Source of the DNA: an uncultured Eubacteriales bacterium
GTDB lineage: Bacteria; Bacillota; Clostridia; Oscillospirales; CAG-272
Reading direction: 5' to 3'
Length of the DNA: 6,906 nt
Assembly: GCA_934401725.1 (NCBI GenBank)
Contig: CAKRSS010000078.1
Span: 1-6,906 of the forward strand
Shown here: one piece after another, positions 6,134 through 6,906 of the stretch
How the letters are laid out: each line of letters starts with the position of its first letter
Numbering within the stretch: position 1 is the stretch's first letter
Program-made: the position numbers and the translations under genes
Notes under the pieces: model-generated
Told to the model about the DNA's origin: nothing
Databases searched by the model: none
What the model saw: only the letters and a program-made list of their open reading frames with translations

Positions 6134-6584
6134 TATATTTTTACATTCCGGTCCCGCGCGGCGGCTTTCCACAGTGTTTTGCGGGGTTTTCCACACGATT
6201 TTCAACATGTTGTGAAAAGGCCGGAGGCACATATGGAAAGGTGTATTGAAAAGGTCGGAAAGTTTTCCGGGGCGAAGTTCAAACAGCGTTGCGGGACAAA
6301 GAAAAATGGTTGTTGATAAAAGTTTTCAACAGGTATGTGGAAAACTGTGTGAATAACTTTTCCGGGCCGCGAAAATCGACTTTCCGCCGCAGTTTTCCAC
6401 ATAGAATACGAAAATTTTACCTGTTGAAAACGGTATGGAAAATGCGGCATGTGCAGATTTTTGTATTTTGGTGGACAAAAAAGAGTTTTCCACAATCCGT
6501 CCACATGTTTTGCGCGGGTTTTACTGGTTAGAATCCACATTATCCACATTCAAAAAAGTCAAGCGTAACAAGGATTTTTGTGAG

Positions 6585-6624
6585 TTTTCCACATTTTCCA
6601 CAGGCCCTACTGGTACTGCTGCTA
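6585..6624 (+). other. Origin unwinding module: tandem boxes plus DnaA-trio
   Basis: Two TTTTCCACA boxes abut with no gap (6585-6593, 6594-6602). A 4-nt spacer GGCC (6603-6606) follows, then triplets CTA CTG GTA CTG CTG CTA (6607-6624). On the complementary strand each triplet has A in the middle (3'-GAT GAC CAT GAC GAC GAT-5'), the conserved feature of the DnaA-trio element known from B. subtilis, where it guides DnaA onto single-stranded DNA. Order and spacing match that system; some triplets deviate at the third position. Confidence 0.75.
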
Positions 6625-6648
6625 AGAATACCTAAGTATTGTATTGTA
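6623..6648. other. Probable DNA unwinding element
   Basis: 20 of 26 bases are A/T, directly after the trio run. AATAC (6627-6631) and GTATT (6636-6640) can pair around CTAA. It is shorter and less AT-rich than many such elements, but its position next to the trio supports the role. Confidence 0.6.
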
Positions 6649-6656
6649 GCGCGCGA

Positions 6657-6680
6657 GGGGGAGTTAGGCGGGGTGTGGGG
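6657..6680 (+). other. G-rich tract between the unwinding site and the repeat
   Basis: Runs GGGGG (6657-6661), GG (6667-6668), GGGG (6670-6673) and GGGG (6677-6680) lie on one strand. One run is only two G's long, so a three-layer quadruplex is not available, but a two-layer one is. It separates the AT-rich stretch from the repeat arm. Confidence 0.5.
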
Positions 6681-6681
6681 C

Positions 6682-6906
6682 TATTGCATATGCACGTATG
6701 CTTTTTCAGATAAGTTCTGAGGCCTTGGCAAGGCACGCCGGGGTGCTCGGCGAAAAACGTTTTTTGAAAAAGAGTTCTTTAGCCTTGGCGGGCGCTCGCC
6801 GTGGAGGCCACCGACGGTGGAGAAGTGTACTTTTCTGCCGCGAGCAGAGAAAGAGCAAGATAATTATGCCGAAGGCATAATTATCTTCAAAAGAGTCGCC
6901 CCAGAG
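6682..6906 (-). repeat. Interspersed hairpin repeat, reverse arm (continues past window)
   Basis: It starts at its gene-facing end with TATTGCATATGC (6682-6693). A degenerate GTTCTGAGGCC (6714-6724) and GTTCTTTAGCC (6774-6784) follow, then the module to 6830, the palindrome 6859-6885, and the first bases of the large hairpin (6901-6906). It matches arm 1 over 75 identical bases (6811-6885 against 1-75) and the forward arm at 2861-2937 over 77 identical bases. By analogy with 2235-3109, a core and a forward arm would be expected beyond 6906. The 60-residue frame at 6698-6880 is a by-product of the repeat. This non-coding stretch fills the place where dnaN often begins. Confidence 0.85.
6859..6885. 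repeat. 27-bp palindrome, third copy
   Basis: The same stem (GATAATTATGCC and its complement) as at 1-27 and 2882-2908; the central bases read GAA here because the arm is reversed. All three copies in the window are unchanged, while flanking modules have drifted. Confidence 0.9.

Larger units (their letters stand above)
6134..6648. other. Chromosomal replication origin (oriC) with DnaA box array
   Basis: This non-coding stretch after dnaA holds at least 12 DnaA boxes. TTTTCCACA occurs at 6187-6195, 6393-6401, 6486-6494, 6585-6593 and 6594-6602 on + and at 6336-6344 on -. The classic TTATCCACA is at 6540-6548 (+). TTATTCACA is at 6348-6356 (-) and TTATCAACA at 6311-6319 (-). TTTTCAACA is at 6199-6207 and 6323-6331 (+) and 6422-6430 (-). 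Weaker variants include CTTTCCACA 6165-6173, TATGGAAAA 6434-6442, GAATCCACA 6531-6539, and TTTTCCGGG at 6263-6271 and 6358-6366. The density, the position beside dnaA and the trio/AT-rich end make this the origin with high confidence. No gene is visible here. Confidence 0.94.

Noticed and set aside
6657..6680. Canonical three-layer G-quadruplex
   Set aside because: One of the four G runs has only two bases, so only a weaker two-layer form is possible.

Overview
The window carries three protein genes, all on the + strand: oligoendopeptidase F (pepF, 435-2231), a 12-helix MATE-family exporter (3128-4483) and the replication initiator dnaA (4721-6133). A chromosomal replication origin, oriC, lies just downstream of dnaA (6134-6648). 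The A-box DnaA sites, the DnaA domain IV sequence, the AAGGAG/AAAGGAA ribosome sites and the textbook sigma-A promoters point to a Bacillota member. The C-rich third codon positions and the PepF and MATE types suggest a fairly GC-rich Clostridia lineage (Oscillospirales-like). That placement is an inference; no marker here fixes the genus.

Layout. Positions 1-361 hold one arm of an interspersed, hairpin-rich repeat. A clear promoter (369-397) then drives pepF. Three bases after the pepF stop an 875-bp composite element begins (2235-3109). It has two inverted arms of the same repeat around a core of about 410 bp with no credible gene. It ends 7 bp before the ribosome site of the MATE gene. MATE is closed by a strong intrinsic terminator (4498-4537). 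A 42-bp collapsed remnant of the repeat follows, then an AT-rich palindrome and the dnaA promoter (4634-4662). After dnaA come about 470 bp packed with DnaA boxes. They end in two abutting boxes, a GC-rich spacer, a DnaA-trio-like run and an AT-rich stretch. A G-rich tract and another reverse-oriented repeat arm (6682-6906, running off the window) close the region.

Working together. DnaA made from 4721-6133 should bind the box array beside its own gene and open the DNA near 6607-6648. pepF (cytosolic peptide turnover) and the exporter are unrelated to replication and seem to be chance neighbours. The usual Bacillota origin neighbours (rpmH/rnpA upstream, dnaN immediately downstream) are not in this window.

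The most unusual content is the repeat family. It has near-identical 75-77 bp blocks around a perfect 27-bp palindrome, several interchangeable hairpins, and a TATTGCATATGC motif at the gene-facing end. The arms bracket genes in inverted orientation, and one copy sits about 30 bp from the probable unwinding site. I do not recognise it as a named element.
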